Source of the DNA: an uncultured Steroidobacter sp.
Lineage (GTDB): Bacteria > Pseudomonadota > Gammaproteobacteria > Steroidobacterales > Steroidobacteraceae
DNA length: 8,082 nucleotides
Assembly: GCA_946478975.1 (NCBI GenBank)
Contig: CAMLEO010000306.1
Coordinates: forward strand, 1-8,082
Direction: 5' to 3'
Every line of letters begins with the position of its first letter. Position 1 is the first letter of the stretch. Made by a program: the position numbers and the translations under genes. The notes under the pieces were generated by a model. That model was not told where the DNA came from. It did not search any database and saw only the letters and a program-made list of their open reading frames with translations. Shown here piece after piece: positions 6,441-8,082 of the stretch.

Positions 6441-7213
6441 TGAGCTTCATTCTCGATGCGCTGAAAAAATCCGAGAACGAACGTCAGCGCCAGGCCGGCC
6501 CGTCGCTTGCCGATGTTCGCATCGTGCGTCGTCACAGCGAGCGGCCCTGGTGGGCGTTCGCGGTCGGCGCTTTGCTGGCGCTCAATCTCATGGTGCTGGT
6601 GGTCGTGCTGATGCGGAATGGCGATGCGAAGCCGGCCGCCGCTCCGGTCCAGCAGCAACGAGTGGCGCCAGCTCCGCAACCACAGACTTACGCCACACCG
6701 GCTCCGGCGCCGGCGCAAACGTATCAAGCGCCTGCACCGAGGCCTGAACCGCGGGTCTCGACGGATCCTTCCGTTCGCTCGCTTGCCGATGAAGCCGGCG
6801 ATGCCGAGGAACCGTATCCGAGCGAAGAGCCGGCCAATCCGAATCTCGCCGGCGCATCCGCCGTGCCGCAAGGCCGGCCGATGGTTCGTCGAATCGAACC
6901 GCCGGCCGTCGCGCCGCTGCCGGCTGGCGCTGCGTCCGAAGCTCATGCCAAGGCGAATGCCGCCGCCGCTGCGGGCGACATGGAAGTGTTGCCGACGATG
7001 AACGACCTGGCGGCCAGCGGCACGAGTCTGCCGGACATGCACCTGGACATTCACGTGCATTCGAAGAATCCCGCCGAGCGCTTCGTGTTCGTGAACATGC
7101 GTAAATATCAGGAAGGCGAAACGCTCAAGGAAGGCCCGGTGGTCGAGCGCATCACCCCCGACGGCGTGATCCTGAATCAGCGCGGCCTGCGATTCCTGCT
7201 GCCGAGACAGTGA
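6440..7213 (+). CDS. gspB: Type II secretion accessory protein GspB (ExeB-like)
   Basis: This 257-residue inner-membrane protein starts with the family signature MSFILDALKKSENERQR (1-17). One membrane helix follows (about 37-58). A long low-complexity linker rich in Pro and Ala (about 63-180) would span the periplasm. The folded C-terminal GspB domain (about 182-255) contains LDIHVHSKNPAERFVFVNMRKYQEG and ends VILNQRGLRFLLP. GspB partners GspA in the inner membrane and links it to peptidoglycan and the secretin. The ATG overlaps the gspA stop as TGATG, with GGGAG (6428-6432) seven bases upstream, so the pair is clearly an operon. The linker is only loosely conserved in the family, so its length is not diagnostic. 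Confidence 0.9.
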   Translation: MSFILDALKKSENERQRQAGPSLADVRIVRRHSERPWWAFAVGALLALNLMVLVVVLMRNGDAKPAAAPVQQQRVAPAPQPQTYATPAPAPAQTYQAPAPRPEPRVSTDPSVRSLADEAGDAEEPYPSEEPANPNLAGASAVPQGRPMVRRIEPPAVAPLPAGAASEAHAKANAAAAAGDMEVLPTMNDLAASGTSLPDMHLDIHVHSKNPAERFVFVNMRKYQEGETLKEGPVVERITPDGVILNQRGLRFLLPRQ

Positions 7214-7227
7214 GCCCATCAGCCTGA

Positions 7228-7239
7228 ACGGTATACCGT
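7228..7239. promoter_or_regulatory. 12-bp palindrome between gspB and the DhaL gene
   Basis: ACGGTATACCGT is a perfect 12-bp palindrome in the 63-base gap after gspB. Its position suits an operator or internal regulatory site for the DhaL gene. It is not a terminator, as it has no loop or T-tract. No second copy was seen nearby. Confidence 0.35.
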
Positions 7240-7254
7240 GAATCCTGCGCGGAC

Positions 7255-7259
7255 AGGAG
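7255..7259 (+). promoter_or_regulatory. AGGAG ribosome site, awkwardly placed for the DhaL start
   Basis: AGGAG is the only good Shine-Dalgarno before the DhaL gene. It lies 17 bases from the in-frame ATG (7277) but only 10 from an out-of-frame ATG at 7270. The true start of the downstream gene is therefore uncertain. Confidence 0.5.
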
Positions 7260-7276
7260 TTGCGAACCCATGGGCA

Positions 7277-8082
7277 ATGAACAACTCGGTCGTCCGCATG
7301 CCCAGCCCGGTCCTGGAACTGAATGGTGCTCGTCTCAGCCGCCTGCTTCGCGCCGGCATTCAACGGCTGCTGGCGGACCAGGAGCATTTGAATCGCATCA
7401 ACGTGTTCCCGGTCGCCGATGGCGACACCGGCACGAACATGGCGCTGACCCTGCACTCCGTGCTCGCGAGCCTGCGTCGCGATCCAAACGATCACGCTGG
7501 CAGCACACTCATTCGTGCCGCTGATGCGGCTCTCGATGGCGCCCGAGGGAACTCCGGTGCAATCCTTGCGCAATTCCTGCTCGGCATGGGCGACAGCGCC
7601 AGCATGCATTCGTCGTTGTCGACGGCTCAGTTCGCACACGCGGTGGCGACAGGCGCAACCTACGCTCGCGACAGTTTGTGCGAGCCTCGCGAAGGCACAG
7701 TGCTGACGGTGATCTCCGACTTCGCGGTCGAAACAAATCGCCTCGCCTCGGATGGCCAGCAGGATTTCCAGGGTTTGTTCTCACAGGCGCTGGTTCGCGC
7801 GCGCAAATCGTTACAACGCACGACTGAGCAACTCGAAGAGCTGCGAGCCGCGCGCGTCGTCGATGCGGGCGCGAAGGGATTCATCGATCTGCTCGAAGGC
7901 ATGACCGATCATCTGCATCGGGATGTCGATGCCGAGCCGGTGGAAACATCATCGGTGAGCGTCGCTTCGAGCGAGGCGGCCGGCGAAGCTCACGATCTGT
8001 CACATCGCTTCTGCACCGAATGCACCATCAGCGGCGCCAATATCGATCGCCGCAAGCTGCGCGAGCAGCTGGCTTCGCTCGG
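7277..8082 (+). CDS. DhaL/DAK2-domain protein (FakA-like, possibly DegV-fused), cut by the right edge
   Basis: The frame from ATG 7277 stays open to the window end, giving 268 codons without a stop. The DhaL (DAK2) domain covers about residues 14-212. It contains the Mg-ATP-binding INVFPVADGDTGTNM (41-55), LDGARGNSGAILAQFLLG (86-103), the EGTVLTVISDF segment (139-149) and VVDAGAKGFIDLLEGM (194-209). Residues 244-268 (RFCTECTISG, then RRKLREQLASL) resemble the start of the FakA middle domain. FakA-type kinases phosphorylate fatty acids carried by a DegV-family protein. In many proteobacteria DhaL and DegV-like parts occur in one chain of about 600 residues; whether DegV follows here lies outside the window. 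The start is uncertain: an upstream in-frame GTG at 7238 and an ATG at 7298 are alternatives. It follows gspB by 63 bases on the same strand. Confidence 0.88.
   Translation, partial: MNNSVVRMPSPVLELNGARLSRLLRAGIQRLLADQEHLNRINVFPVADGDTGTNMALTLHSVLASLRRDPNDHAGSTLIRAADAALDGARGNSGAILAQFLLGMGDSASMHSSLSTAQFAHAVATGATYARDSLCEPREGTVLTVISDFAVETNRLASDGQQDFQGLFSQALVRARKSLQRTTEQLEELRAARVVDAGAKGFIDLLEGMTDHLHRDVDAEPVETSSVSVASSEAAGEAHDLSHRFCTECTISGANIDRRKLREQLASL

Noticed and set aside
6314..7639. 441-codon open frame on the minus strand
   Set aside because: It lies opposite gspA's end, gspB and the DhaL gene. It is rich in Arg and His, as expected for the complement of GC-rich genes, and has no recognisable domain.

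Overview
The window is GC-rich, densely coding proteobacterial DNA with genes on both strands. Close matches to the gammaproteobacterial YadG/YadH transporter and the GspA/GspB (ExeA/ExeB) secretion accessory pair point to a gammaproteobacterium. A Xanthomonadales- or Steroidobacter-like lineage would fit, but that is inference. Ten genes are supported, two of them cut by the window edges. I see no RNA gene, insertion sequence, CRISPR array or phage gene, and no gene-free stretch above 300 bases.

Left part (1-1757): a minus-strand gene with a signal peptide leaves the left edge. Diverging from it is a DUF1697 protein, whose 3' end overlaps by 23 bases the 3' end of a small minus-strand cysteine-rich DUF1272 zinc-ribbon protein. 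Upstream of that, in the same direction, is a 223-residue protein resembling DUF6348. None of these has a well-defined function.

Centre (1758-4549): a divergent intergenic region carries two near-identical palindromes of the TACAGAYCTGTA type, 23 bp apart, which look like paired repressor operators. They lie just upstream of an NADPH:quinone oxidoreductase-like MDR protein. This gene ends one base from the convergent minus-strand ABC-2 transporter yadG-yadH (ATPase then permease).

Right part (4550-8082): a 217-base divergent spacer with a G8 tract and two small inverted repeats leads into gspA-gspB, which overlap by one base (stop/start). GspA is an inner-membrane AAA ATPase with a periplasmic C39-like and peptidoglycan-binding part. 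GspB is its partner. Together they are known to help assemble the type II secretion secretin across peptidoglycan. The rest of the type II system is not in this window. A DhaL/DAK2-type kinase-like gene (FakA-like and possibly DegV-fused) follows and runs off the right edge.

Most of the window is ordinary chromosome. The observations most worth following are the paired operators with no regulator gene nearby, the ambiguous start of the DhaL gene, and two convergent gene pairs with no room for a terminator. I found no clear evidence of a previously undescribed multi-gene system.
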